Under the pieces are notes generated by a model. It worked only from the letters and a program-made list of their open reading frames with translations, did no database searches and was not told the origin of the DNA. This document shows positions 55,287 to 63,369 of a stretch of DNA of 64,000 nucleotides, piece after piece (positions within the stretch are counted from its first letter, which is position 1; the number at the start of each line of letters is the position of its first letter). The stretch is from Acholeplasma granularum ATCC 19168 (GTDB taxonomy: Bacteria > Bacillota_I > Bacilli_A > Acholeplasmatales > Acholeplasmataceae). Both the position numbers and the translations under genes were made by a program. Where the stretch lies: NCBI RefSeq assembly GCF_000526235.1, contig NZ_JAFR01000006.1:186001-250000 (forward strand), in the 5' to 3' direction.

Positions 55287-58283
55287 TTGCTGGAACCAAA
55301 CGAGCAATCAATTATTGAAATCATTAATTTTATAAATAACAATACACTAACTGTTTTGGAATACGAAACAGTTTTTATGCATTTAATTGATATCTATTTT
55401 GAGTTAGGTCAATATGATATTGTTATTCAAGAAGGTATAAAATATCACAAATCACGACCACAAGATAAAAATTATCCAAGTCTTGAACCTCTATATAAAA
55501 ATATAATTAAAGCAAGCATGCAAGTAAAATCTTTTGATACAGCATATCAATATATTAATTACCGAAAAAATGTGTTACCTATTGCAGATAGATACTTTTC
55601 CGATTTAGACATCATTGAATTTAAAAGAAAAACGAATCAAAACTATATACCTGAAATAGAAAACTTAATTAAAGAATCAATTCCACAAACAATTAAACTT
55701 TACTTATTAAAAGATTTGATGAATTTATATATTGAGAAAGACGAACCCAATAAAGCGATAACTTTAATTAATGAATTAAAAAAACTTGACAATGAACACT
55801 CTTATATTCCAAATTATTTAACTGTATTATTAAAATTAGGAAACATTGAAGAAGCAAAATCAATAGCTAGTTCATATAGAAATCATCCTAAATATGAAAT
55901 GGCTAGTTTTAAAACACTTCTAAAAATTTATATTAAAGAAAATGATGACCATAAAATAGCTATTTTAGATGCTGATTTTAGTCAAAAAATAGAAGGTGAA
56001 TCATATGAATTTAGAAAAGAAGTATATGAATTATTTATTAAATATTATCAGTCAATAAAAAATAAATATCAATTAGAAAATTATACTAAAAAATTAAAAT
56101 CACTTGAAAAAGAAATTAAAAAGACAAATAAAAAAAATGAAGACACTATTGATAAACAAGAAGTAAAAATTGTTGATCATACAAAACCTATAAATGAAAT
56201 AGTCAAACCTAAAGAAAATATTTATCAAATGGATGTATTAATAGAATTATTTTCTTATGCGCATCAACTATCACATACATTAAGTTATAGAGAATATTTA
56301 AGATTATTGTTTATACATATTGATAAATATGTTAAAACCTCTGATTACATCATCTTTAAGAGTAAAGATGAAATGTTATATCATTATAAAAAAGAGCGAC
56401 TCTATGATAAACAACTAGCCAGATCAACATATTCAAATACTATAATCGAATCCATTTTAAATGAAGGAAACGATTTATTTGGAGAGCCTAAGAGTTTTAA
56501 GTATGATAAAAACATTTTAACACTAAAAGAATTTAGTGATGATGTTGGATATATTTATGCATTTCCATTATATGATTTAGGTGTTTTTATCGTTTACCTA
56601 GACAAAAAGGTCGATGATCCTGGAACTTATTATGATTTATTTAAAGGAATTGCTGCAATTTGCTATGCGAGTATGAAAGATGAAGAAAAACTTAGTGAAT
56701 TGAAATTAGAAACCAACTTTCTAAGAAATATTATGGGTTCTAGTCTAAATAATATAAGAATTCAATATGAGCACCATGCTGATTATAATAAAAGTGCTCA
56801 AGTACTATTAAATGTAGATAGTCACCTACCATTTGAGCTGTTTTTAAGAAATTTAGCTGTTCATGAGATTAAAAACTATGAAAAAGCATATGCTAGACTT
56901 TATGAAAAAGCTGGACAAATGGATATCATAACTTATCTTTATTTAAATAAACAAATTAGAGAAAAAATGATTTCTTTAAAAGATAAAGATGAAATTGTCA
57001 TTATTTCTGTATTTGAAGATATTACAGAAATCCATGAAGAAAGAAGTCGCTTAATTGAAGAAGCAACAGTTGATTTTGAAACATCACTTCAAAACTTGAA
57101 TGCTCTTAATAATCATTTAGTAGATTATGTTAAAGACAAGGGTTCTTTTTTACTTATTTCATTTAATGAGTCAATTTTACCAATCTATGGAAATGAAGTT
57201 ACCTTAAAATTTTTTAAAGAGTTTGGACAAAGAACTCAAAAATTCTTTGAAGAGGGTACGGTATACCGATATGCGACGTATGAACTTTTCGTTTATTTAC
57301 CGATTAATGATATACGTAGTGTAACAAAATCAATTAAATCATACTTAAAATATTTAGTTGAAAAAGAATCACTGGTCATACCATATGAGACATATGAACC
57401 TAAAATAGCAGTTATTCGCTACCCTGTAGTTACAGAAGAAAAACTCCCCCACAAACTATTTAGATTTTTAGAATTATCTTTAGATAACTTAAAAAGAAAT
57501 TATCCAGAAGATGATTATATATTTTATGAGCATCAAATATATGAATCAGAAATGTTTGAGCAACAAGTAATAAATTACTTAAATCAAGCAATCGAAGCTA
57601 ATCAATTATCACTTAATTTTCATCAAATAATCGATTTATCTCGAAACGTTATATGGCAATATGAATCAGAAATTATTCTGGAAAATATTGAAATTGATAG
57701 TAAATATTTACTAGCTATTGCCAAAAAAAGAAATAGATTAAAAGCTCTTGAATATGATCATATTAAAATGGTTTGTCAGTTTTTAAATGTACTAGAAAAG
57801 GAAACAGGAAAACTCATAAAAATCACTATTCCTATATCTAAAGAAACATTCTTTGACATCAACTTTAATCCATATATTTTCGGTATATTTCATGAATACG
57901 GTATTCCTTTAGAGTTTATTAGATTTAAAGTTAAAGGAGATAATCTAAAAACTAACCAATACATTAACCAAATCAATGAACTTACATCAAGCGGTATCGG
58001 GCTAGATACTACAAACGTAGATTCAGCACTATCATATCCATTTAACGCACTACATTTAGACTTTAAAAAAGCTGACCCAAAATGGTACGACTATATTAAA
58101 GTGATGCATGATTTATTCTCAAATCATCAAATGGCTTTAGTTGTAAGAGATGTTGAAACCATCGATCAGAAGGAATCACTATTAAATTTAGGAATTAAAT
58201 ATATTCAAGGTAATATATATAAATCAATTACTGCTGATAAACTATATTTACGCATTAAGGAGAGTTTACCCCATGAAAATTGA
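55287..58283 (+). CDS. TPR-GAF-PAS protein with degenerate GGDEF and EAL domains
   Basis: Predicted domains: helical TPR-like repeats (about 1-270), a charged linker, a GAF-like domain (about 315-470), a PAS-like region ending FEDITEIHEERSRLIEEA (about 475-595), a GGDEF-fold domain whose signature has become YRYATYELFVYLP (about 600-750), and an EAL-fold domain (about 760-998). In the latter EAL is YESEI, DDFGTGY is LDTTNVDS, and AEGVET is VRDVET, while QGNIYKS keeps the QGyyfs pattern. Both enzyme activities should be lost, so it may bind or sense. The start at TTG 55287 is weakly supported (AAAG only). Its end overlaps the next gene by 11 nt. Confidence 0.82.
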   Translation: MLEPNEQSIIEIINFINNNTLTVLEYETVFMHLIDIYFELGQYDIVIQEGIKYHKSRPQDKNYPSLEPLYKNIIKASMQVKSFDTAYQYINYRKNVLPIADRYFSDLDIIEFKRKTNQNYIPEIENLIKESIPQTIKLYLLKDLMNLYIEKDEPNKAITLINELKKLDNEHSYIPNYLTVLLKLGNIEEAKSIASSYRNHPKYEMASFKTLLKIYIKENDDHKIAILDADFSQKIEGESYEFRKEVYELFIKYYQSIKNKYQLENYTKKLKSLEKEIKKTNKKNEDTIDKQEVKIVDHTKPINEIVKPKENIYQMDVLIELFSYAHQLSHTLSYREYLRLLFIHIDKYVKTSDYIIFKSKDEMLYHYKKERLYDKQLARSTYSNTIIESILNEGNDLFGEPKSFKYDKNILTLKEFSDDVGYIYAFPLYDLGVFIVYLDKKVDDPGTYYDLFKGIAAICYASMKDEEKLSELKLETNFLRNIMGSSLNNIRIQYEHHADYNKSAQVLLNVDSHLPFELFLRNLAVHEIKNYEKAYARLYEKAGQMDIITYLYLNKQIREKMISLKDKDEIVIISVFEDITEIHEERSRLIEEATVDFETSLQNLNALNNHLVDYVKDKGSFLLISFNESILPIYGNEVTLKFFKEFGQRTQKFFEEGTVYRYATYELFVYLPINDIRSVTKSIKSYLKYLVEKESLVIPYETYEPKIAVIRYPVVTEEKLPHKLFRFLELSLDNLKRNYPEDDYIFYEHQIYESEMFEQQVINYLNQAIEANQLSLNFHQIIDLSRNVIWQYESEIILENIEIDSKYLLAIAKKRNRLKALEYDHIKMVCQFLNVLEKETGKLIKITIPISKETFFDINFNPYIFGIFHEYGIPLEFIRFKVKGDNLKTNQYINQINELTSSGIGLDTTNVDSALSYPFNALHLDFKKADPKWYDYIKVMHDLFSNHQMALVVRDVETIDQKESLLNLGIKYIQGNIYKSITADKLYLRIKESLPHEN

Positions 58284-59316
58284 GCAAGCAATTAATAATC
58301 TTTCCTTTGATGCAAAAATTAGAGCAAACTCATCACTTGCCGCATTAAAATATGTGGATTTAATGATCGAGGACTTTATTGTAAGAGATGCTCATAATAA
58401 ATCTGATATATTACTTGACGTATTTGGGTTACTCCAAGGACTTTTTGTTGCAATTGATGCACTATATCAATTATCCTTTACTGCAACTAAATATAAATAT
58501 AATGTAAACATAAACTCTAATCGTACCCTAAGACACTTGAAATATTTAAGAAATGATATTGTAGGACACCCAACAAATAGAAACTATGAGGATGGTTCCT
58601 TTGGTTTTTCAATTATTATTGATGATGAAATCACTAAGGATAAACTCTCATATATTACTTACATTATTAGGGGTAAAAATATAAATAAAAATAAACAAAC
58701 AATTTATTTTGATGAGGTTCTTAAAGCTTATCAACTAGAAAAAAACAAAGTTTTAGAAAACTTAGAAAGTTATTTAGCTAAAACACCTCATTTGGTAGAA
58801 ACTACAGGATTAATCGTCAACTTATTTGAAAAATCTTTAAACAACATGGAAAGTATTGATGATTTATTAGAAATTGAAAGAAAATTTATAAAAGAAAATA
58901 ATTTAAGTAAACATTCTAATCACCGCTTTTTACACCGATTAAATTTACTTAAGGATTGTTTTACATGGAAAGATAAAACTTATCAAGAAATCATTGATTA
59001 TGCCAAACGTATTCAAATTTTGTCAATATATCAAATCAATCTAGATATCAATGATAAGAAAATTAGAATACCTGTCATAGATAAACCCGACATACTTAAA
59101 AAATTTAGAAACATAGTAAATAGAAATGCACTTTCAAGAAAGCTTATATCAAACCTAAATGATTTAGATCATCCATTATTTAATTCAGATTTAGAACAAC
59201 TCATAAAACTAGTTAAAGATCCAGAGGTTAAGGGATTATTATTATGGTTCCAAAAAATTAGGGATAGAGACCATAGTTTCTTAATTGGTAAACTATTTAA
59301 AGATATATTATCTTAA
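58273..59316 (+). CDS. HEPN-like protein with an RNDIVGH motif, unknown function
   Basis: The first 110 residues are helical and contain a R-N-x4-H motif (RNDIVGH, Arg93 to His99) at the end of a helix (RTLRHLKYL), the pattern of HEPN RNases and related nucleotide-binding domains. The rest (to 347) is helical and charged with no motif I can name. AAGGAGAG precedes the ATG, which lies 11 nt inside the upstream dead GGDEF-EAL gene. The two are therefore likely made together. The HEPN assignment is by motif only. Confidence 0.7.
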   Translation: MKIEQAINNLSFDAKIRANSSLAALKYVDLMIEDFIVRDAHNKSDILLDVFGLLQGLFVAIDALYQLSFTATKYKYNVNINSNRTLRHLKYLRNDIVGHPTNRNYEDGSFGFSIIIDDEITKDKLSYITYIIRGKNINKNKQTIYFDEVLKAYQLEKNKVLENLESYLAKTPHLVETTGLIVNLFEKSLNNMESIDDLLEIERKFIKENNLSKHSNHRFLHRLNLLKDCFTWKDKTYQEIIDYAKRIQILSIYQINLDINDKKIRIPVIDKPDILKKFRNIVNRNALSRKLISNLNDLDHPLFNSDLEQLIKLVKDPEVKGLLLWFQKIRDRDHSFLIGKLFKDILS

Positions 59317-59319
59317 ATA

Positions 59320-59328
59320 TGATATAAT
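59320..59328 (+). promoter_or_regulatory. extended -10 promoter of the small beta protein gene
   Basis: TGATATAAT starts 3 nt after the stop of the preceding gene and is 32 nt before the next ATG. Confidence 0.5.
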
Positions 59329-59360
59329 TATTAGTAGTTACAATGTAAGGAGATTAACAC

Positions 59361-59561
59361 ATGGCATGGAGTAATGATACATATTTAATTGGCGAACGTA
59401 TACGCGTTGAAGGCGAAAGAGACTTAGGTATAGTCACAAGACTAGATACCCAACGTGGCTTAATTTATGTGATGTTTAAACGTCAACGTGAAGAAGCATA
59501 TACTTATCCTGAATCACTTGAAAATGAAACGCTACAACCTCTTGTAGCAAAACGTATCTAA
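59361..59561 (+). CDS. small conserved-looking beta-barrel protein, unknown function
   Basis: Only 66 residues, with a beta pattern (GERIRVEGERDLGIVTRLD.. GLIYVMFKRQREEAYTYPESLE) that resembles a small SH3/Tudor-like barrel such as those at the end of helicases. TAAGGAGATTAACAC precedes the ATG, and a terminator follows, so the gene is real. No function can be assigned. Confidence 0.75.
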   Translation: MAWSNDTYLIGERIRVEGERDLGIVTRLDTQRGLIYVMFKRQREEAYTYPESLENETLQPLVAKRI

Positions 59562-59577
59562 TTAATGAAAATAAAAT

Positions 59578-59599
59578 AAGGGTATTAACCCTTTTTTTA
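59578..59599 (+). terminator. terminator after the small beta protein gene
   Basis: AAGGGT and ACCCTT with loop ATTA, followed by TTTTT. Confidence 0.85.
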
Positions 59600-59609
59600 T
59601 GCCTTTATG

Positions 59610-59649
59610 TGAAAAATTTGTATATGTATAATATACAGGCCATTTTTCA
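59610..59649 (+). repeat. inverted repeat around a promoter-like -10
   Basis: TGAAAAAT (59610-59617) is matched by ATTTTTCA (59642-59649), and inside it TGTATAT (59619-59625) by ATATACA (59631-59637). TATAAT (59627-59632) lies in the centre; TTTATG (59604-59609) is 17 nt before it. An operator or RNA hairpin is possible. Confidence 0.5.
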
Positions 59650-59706
59650 TGACAAATATAGACAATGGTGCTAAAATACTAACATATTAATGAAAGGATA
59701 ATGTTT

Positions 59707-60066
59707 ATGACGGAAGCCAAAAATTATAAAAATTGGGTAGAAACTGAATATGTCAAGAAAAAACAACCAACAGTAGACGCACTACGTTCACTGAGTGTAG
59801 AAGACTTAAATGAACATATTAAACAATATAAACAATATATATTATCCTTAGTAATGGATCATGAACAAGAAATTCATGATGGAAAATTAACCAAACAAGC
59901 TGAAAAACAACTCAGACAAATTCATGAATTAGAAACCTTTTTAAATGAAGGTTTAACAAATGCATTAATTCAAATCATGCTTGATGAAGATATTATGCTT
60001 CATTTAATTAAAAGAGTACAAAAAGACCAAGAAATCGGCGCATGTTGCATAACACACTTTGAATAA
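59707..60066 (+). CDS. small helical protein, unknown function
   Basis: Not recognised. The 119 residues are almost wholly alpha-helical and charged (VDALRSLSVEDLNEHIKQYKQY, KLTKQAEKQLRQIHELETFLNEG), with CC near the C-terminus (GACCITHFE). No membrane helix. ATG 59707 is 8 nt from AAGGA; ATG 59701 is only 2 nt away. The stop lies in the loop of its own terminator. Confidence 0.75.
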   Translation: MTEAKNYKNWVETEYVKKKQPTVDALRSLSVEDLNEHIKQYKQYILSLVMDHEQEIHDGKLTKQAEKQLRQIHELETFLNEGLTNALIQIMLDEDIMLHLIKRVQKDQEIGACCITHFE

Positions 60067-60079
60067 AGGTGTGTTTTTT
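60051..60079 (+). terminator. terminator overlapping the stop codon of the small helical protein gene
   Basis: AACACAC (60051-60057) pairs with GTGTGTT (60069-60075), extended by TTT/AAA, followed by TTTT. Confidence 0.8.
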
Positions 60080-60080
60080 G

Positions 60081-60086
60081 TATAAT
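60081..60086 (+). promoter_or_regulatory. -10 box giving a likely leaderless peptidase transcript
   Basis: TATAAT ends 6 nt before ATG 60093, right after a terminator; no Shine-Dalgarno is present. Confidence 0.55.
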
Positions 60087-60092
60087 AGAATT

Positions 60093-60779
60093 ATGATAAA
60101 TATATTAAGTTCAAAAACAATATACGACAAACCATATGTGGTTGAAAAATTAAAGAAATATATAAAACCAGAATCAAAGATATGTGTGATAGCATTTTCT
60201 TTTTTTGAAAAAGAAGATATGCTTCATAGTTATTATGAAGGATATAAAATACCTGATGGTATTTGGTATCTACACATACTTGAGCCCCTATTAGTTTATG
60301 GTATAAAACCAGAACAAGTTCAGTGGGTAATATATAAAAAAGATGATATCGAAAGTGCTAAAAGAAAGGTTGAAGAATCAGATATCATATTTTTACCAGG
60401 TGGTGCACCGGATTTATTTTATAAAAGATTGTATGAATATGATTTGATATCATCCATTAAAAATAGTTCGATTGTAATGGGACCATCTGCAGGTACAATG
60501 GTACAGTTTAACTGGTTTCATATTTCAAAGGATTATGATTATAAAAAATATCAATTAAGTGATGGTATTGGTTTAATAAGTGATTTTGGTGTAGAGGTTC
60601 ACTTCAAACGTAGAAAACAACAAAAAAAGAGTCTAAGAAGAGTGAGTCACTACAACAAAAGACCAGTATATACAATAGAAGAACCAGGATTTATGATACT
60701 AGAAGACGGTCAAATTATCTATCAATACATGGCTAACAAATATTATGAAAAAGGTAGAAGAATAAAGATAAAAGCTTAA
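60093..60779 (+). CDS. peptidase S51 (peptidase E)-like protein
   Basis: A class I glutamine-amidotransferase-like fold. FLPGGAPDLFYKRL and VMGPSAGTMVQF (nucleophile Ser in GPSAG, about 133) are typical of S51 peptidases, which cleave N-terminal Asp dipeptides. The His partner may be the one in VEVHFKRR. Length 228. A longer reading from GTG 60069 would overlap the terminator and the -10 box, so ATG 60093 is chosen. The stop codon lies in the stem of the following terminator. Confidence 0.82.
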   Translation: MINILSSKTIYDKPYVVEKLKKYIKPESKICVIAFSFFEKEDMLHSYYEGYKIPDGIWYLHILEPLLVYGIKPEQVQWVIYKKDDIESAKRKVEESDIIFLPGGAPDLFYKRLYEYDLISSIKNSSIVMGPSAGTMVQFNWFHISKDYDYKKYQLSDGIGLISDFGVEVHFKRRKQQKKSLRRVSHYNKRPVYTIEEPGFMILEDGQIIYQYMANKYYEKGRRIKIKA

Positions 60780-60803
60780 GTCTAAAAAGACTTAAGCTTT
60801 TTT
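60771..60803 (+). terminator. terminator of the S51 peptidase gene
   Basis: AAAGCTTAAGTCT and AGACTTAAGCTTT form a 13-bp stem with loop AAAA, followed by TTT. The remaining 60804-60927 has no gene I can see. Confidence 0.9.
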
Positions 60804-60927
60804 AACGATTATATCATCCATAAAAGTCTATAATACTTTTAATAATTAAATTTTTATAAATATATTACATTCATACTAATAAAAAAATAAAAAGGTTTGA
60901 TACTAAATCAAACCATATTTTTATAAT

Positions 60928-61003
60928 TGGTACACCCTGTGGGATTCGAACCCACGACTTACGGATTAAGAGTCCGCTACTCTACCAGCTGAGTTAAGGG
61001 TGC
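60928..61003 (-). tRNA. tRNA-Lys, anticodon CTT
   Basis: On the minus strand: acceptor GCACCCT/AGGGTGT with a G1-U72 wobble, D arm CTCAGCTGGTAGAG, anticodon stem GCGGA/TCCGT around CTCTTAA (anticodon CTT at 60968-60970), and T arm GTGGG-TTCGAAT-CCCAC. CCA is encoded. It reads AAG codons. Confidence 0.97.
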
Positions 61004-61119
61004 AAATATTAAAGCATATTCATTGTAACGCAACAAAATTATAATGTCAATGAAAAAATAAAAGTCAAATTTATATTTTTCTCCTATTATAGTGTAAAGA
61101 CTATAAAAGGAGATTTAAT

Positions 61120-62661
61120 ATGAAACAAAAATTATTTTATATTCCAATACTATTATTTTTATTTATTGGAATAGTTACACTTTATAATGAAACGCATGCA
61201 ATAAATAATCCTGTGATTTTATCACATATAGAAGGTGATAATGTTTTTGCACTAGAAGAATTAGAAGATAATATCTATATTATATTCGGCGGTAATCGAA
61301 TTATTAATAATGAAGACCCGTTATTGTTTTCTCGTAATAAAATAGAAATTAAAACACTTTATAAGAAACTTATTATTGAATATGCATCTTCTGGAAATAT
61401 TCTAACAACGATTGATGTTGATGGAAGTTTAACTATTAGTACAACTGATTTTGCCTCTACAGGAGTTATTGAATTTAGAAGTTTAAATAGTTCTTTTGAT
61501 TTAGATATGTTTGGAGAGGTATATTTATATTTTGAAAAGTCAGAAGAAATATCTAAGCCACCTATTGATTTAAAATTAATTGTGGATGTAAATCATCCAG
61601 AAGGTATTGAAGATATTAATTCATTATTTATTGCATGGGATAATTATGATGGTGATATTACTCATTTAATAGATGTTGAAGTCGATGAATATACACCGAA
61701 TAAAACGAAGACAGGAACATATTTAGTGACTTTAGTTGTAGCAGACAGTTCAAATAATACCACACGTTTAAATTATTATATAACTGTTAAAGATATGGAT
61801 GCTCCAGTTGTTGAAAAACCTAATGATATAAACATCAGTTATACTAAAACACTAAGTATGGATGAACTTATAATGGATATAGTAGCTACAGATAACTATA
61901 GTACAAATATAGATATAACAATTGAAAGTCAAAACTATGAACAAACACCAAATGTTGTAGGTAGTTATACAGTCATAATAAAAGTCGATGATAATGAAGG
62001 TAACATCACTTTTGTAGAAAGAACTATAAATGTTATTGATGATGTTGCACCAGTTATTGATGGGAAATTTGAATATAAAATAACTACTGAAGACACTTTA
62101 TCAATAAATGAAATTATTAATGGATTAATTATTAATGATGAAGTCGATAAAGACTTATTAGTTCCTTATATAATCAGTAATAACTATAATCTAAATCAAA
62201 AAGGTGATCATGAACTTCTTATTGGAGTAAAGGATAAATTTAATAACGAATCAACTAGAAAAATCACAATTACAATTACTGATGAGATAGCTCCTGTATT
62301 TTATATAAAAATTCCTCCGATAATGATTCATCAAAATACAACTTATCATGTTGATGAGTTACTAGAGTTAATTGAATCAAAAATGGCATTTAAACTAGAT
62401 AATTTAACAATTAACCTTAATGAATATACTCATAATGAGAATAAACCTGGTATATATAGAATTAAACTTTCAGGATACTCTGTAGATGAACGTATTGATA
62501 TTGAAACATTTATACGTGTAAATGAACAAATATTAGAAGAAGAACCTATAAAAGATACTAAACACACAAATTATTTACTGGTAGTATTAGGTGCTTCAGT
62601 GGGATTAGGTCTAACATCTATTACAGTTATATGGTTTATTAAGAAGAGGCGAGTTCTTTAG
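61120..62661 (+). CDS. surface protein with Ig-like (DUF5011/HYR-type) domains
   Basis: A signal-type helix (about 5-24) is followed by an extracellular beta-rich body of about 455 residues and a C-terminal membrane helix (about 483-505) with a positive tail (FIKKRRVL). Three or four Ig-like repeats are seen, each ending in a pattern like GTYLVTLVVADSSNN, GSYTVIIKVDDNEGN or GDHELLIGVKDKFNN, with DxxAPV between units. No LPxTG motif is present, as expected in a wall-less cell. The binding partner is unknown. AAAAGGAGATTTAAT precedes the ATG. Confidence 0.88.
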   Translation: MKQKLFYIPILLFLFIGIVTLYNETHAINNPVILSHIEGDNVFALEELEDNIYIIFGGNRIINNEDPLLFSRNKIEIKTLYKKLIIEYASSGNILTTIDVDGSLTISTTDFASTGVIEFRSLNSSFDLDMFGEVYLYFEKSEEISKPPIDLKLIVDVNHPEGIEDINSLFIAWDNYDGDITHLIDVEVDEYTPNKTKTGTYLVTLVVADSSNNTTRLNYYITVKDMDAPVVEKPNDINISYTKTLSMDELIMDIVATDNYSTNIDITIESQNYEQTPNVVGSYTVIIKVDDNEGNITFVERTINVIDDVAPVIDGKFEYKITTEDTLSINEIINGLIINDEVDKDLLVPYIISNNYNLNQKGDHELLIGVKDKFNNESTRKITITITDEIAPVFYIKIPPIMIHQNTTYHVDELLELIESKMAFKLDNLTINLNEYTHNENKPGIYRIKLSGYSVDERIDIETFIRVNEQILEEEPIKDTKHTNYLLVVLGASVGLGLTSITVIWFIKKRRVL

Positions 62662-62718
62662 ATTGCTAAAATTTATATAAGTTTGTATAATATCCTTTAT
62701 AAGGAGAATTTATATAAA

Positions 62719-63354
62719 ATGACAAAATTTATTAATAAAATTAGAAGTGATATGAAGCTTACAAAAATCATTGTAGGTATCATATTCATATTTAATACTT
62801 ATGCAATGATAGACCTATTCTTTTTAAATGAAACACTAACTGAAACGCTACATAGACTCAGAATGTTTACAAATATATCAAATATCATTATATTTATCGT
62901 AGTTGGATTATTTTTAATGAATCAACATCAAAAAAAATACTTTAAATATCTATCGGTTATAGGGTTGGTTGCTATATTGATGACTGGTATTATCTACCAT
63001 GCATTACTAGCTGAACCGAATATGTCATTTCAAAACCACGTTGTTCATACAATTAATCCAATACTATTTCCAATTTTTTACTATCTATTTGTTACACCAA
63101 GTATAAAGTTGTATCATATGTGGGTTTCTTTAATACTTCCGCTAATCTATTTTGGAATTATACTACTTATAGGACCGTGGACTAATTGGTATCCATATAA
63201 CTTTATGAATCCTACATACTCAGATCAAACTTTGGGTAGTGTGCTTATATTTTGTCTAGGTATTTTATTTCCTGTAATACTTTTGTTTACAGCAATACTA
63301 GTACTATTAAAAAATATTTTAGAATCACGATTAAATAAAAATGGCTTGAACTAA
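62719..63354 (+). CDS. Pr6Pr-family membrane protein
   Basis: Six hydrophobic helices in 211 residues, with the family-like sequences RMFTNISNIIIF, GIIYHALLAEP and HVVHTINPILFPIFYY. The function of the family is unknown. The start is ATG 62719, after AAGGAG; the reading from TTG 62683 runs over a TATAAT box (62686-62691). The stop codon lies in the loop of a hairpin shared with the opposite gene. Confidence 0.82.
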   Translation: MTKFINKIRSDMKLTKIIVGIIFIFNTYAMIDLFFLNETLTETLHRLRMFTNISNIIIFIVVGLFLMNQHQKKYFKYLSVIGLVAILMTGIIYHALLAEPNMSFQNHVVHTINPILFPIFYYLFVTPSIKLYHMWVSLILPLIYFGIILLIGPWTNWYPYNFMNPTYSDQTLGSVLIFCLGILFPVILLFTAILVLLKNILESRLNKNGLN

Positions 63355-63369
63355 GTGTTCAAGCCATTT
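63339..63369. terminator. shared hairpin at the ends of two convergent genes
   Basis: AAATGGCTTGAAC (63339-63351) pairs with GTTCAAGCCATTT (63357-63369), 13 bp. The 5-nt loop and its first flanking base contain both stop codons. The T run (TTTTATTTAA) is clear for the minus strand only. Confidence 0.8.

Noticed and set aside
60069-60092. Longer peptidase start at GTG 60069
   Set aside because: It would cover the terminator of the previous gene and the -10 box; no ribosome binding site.
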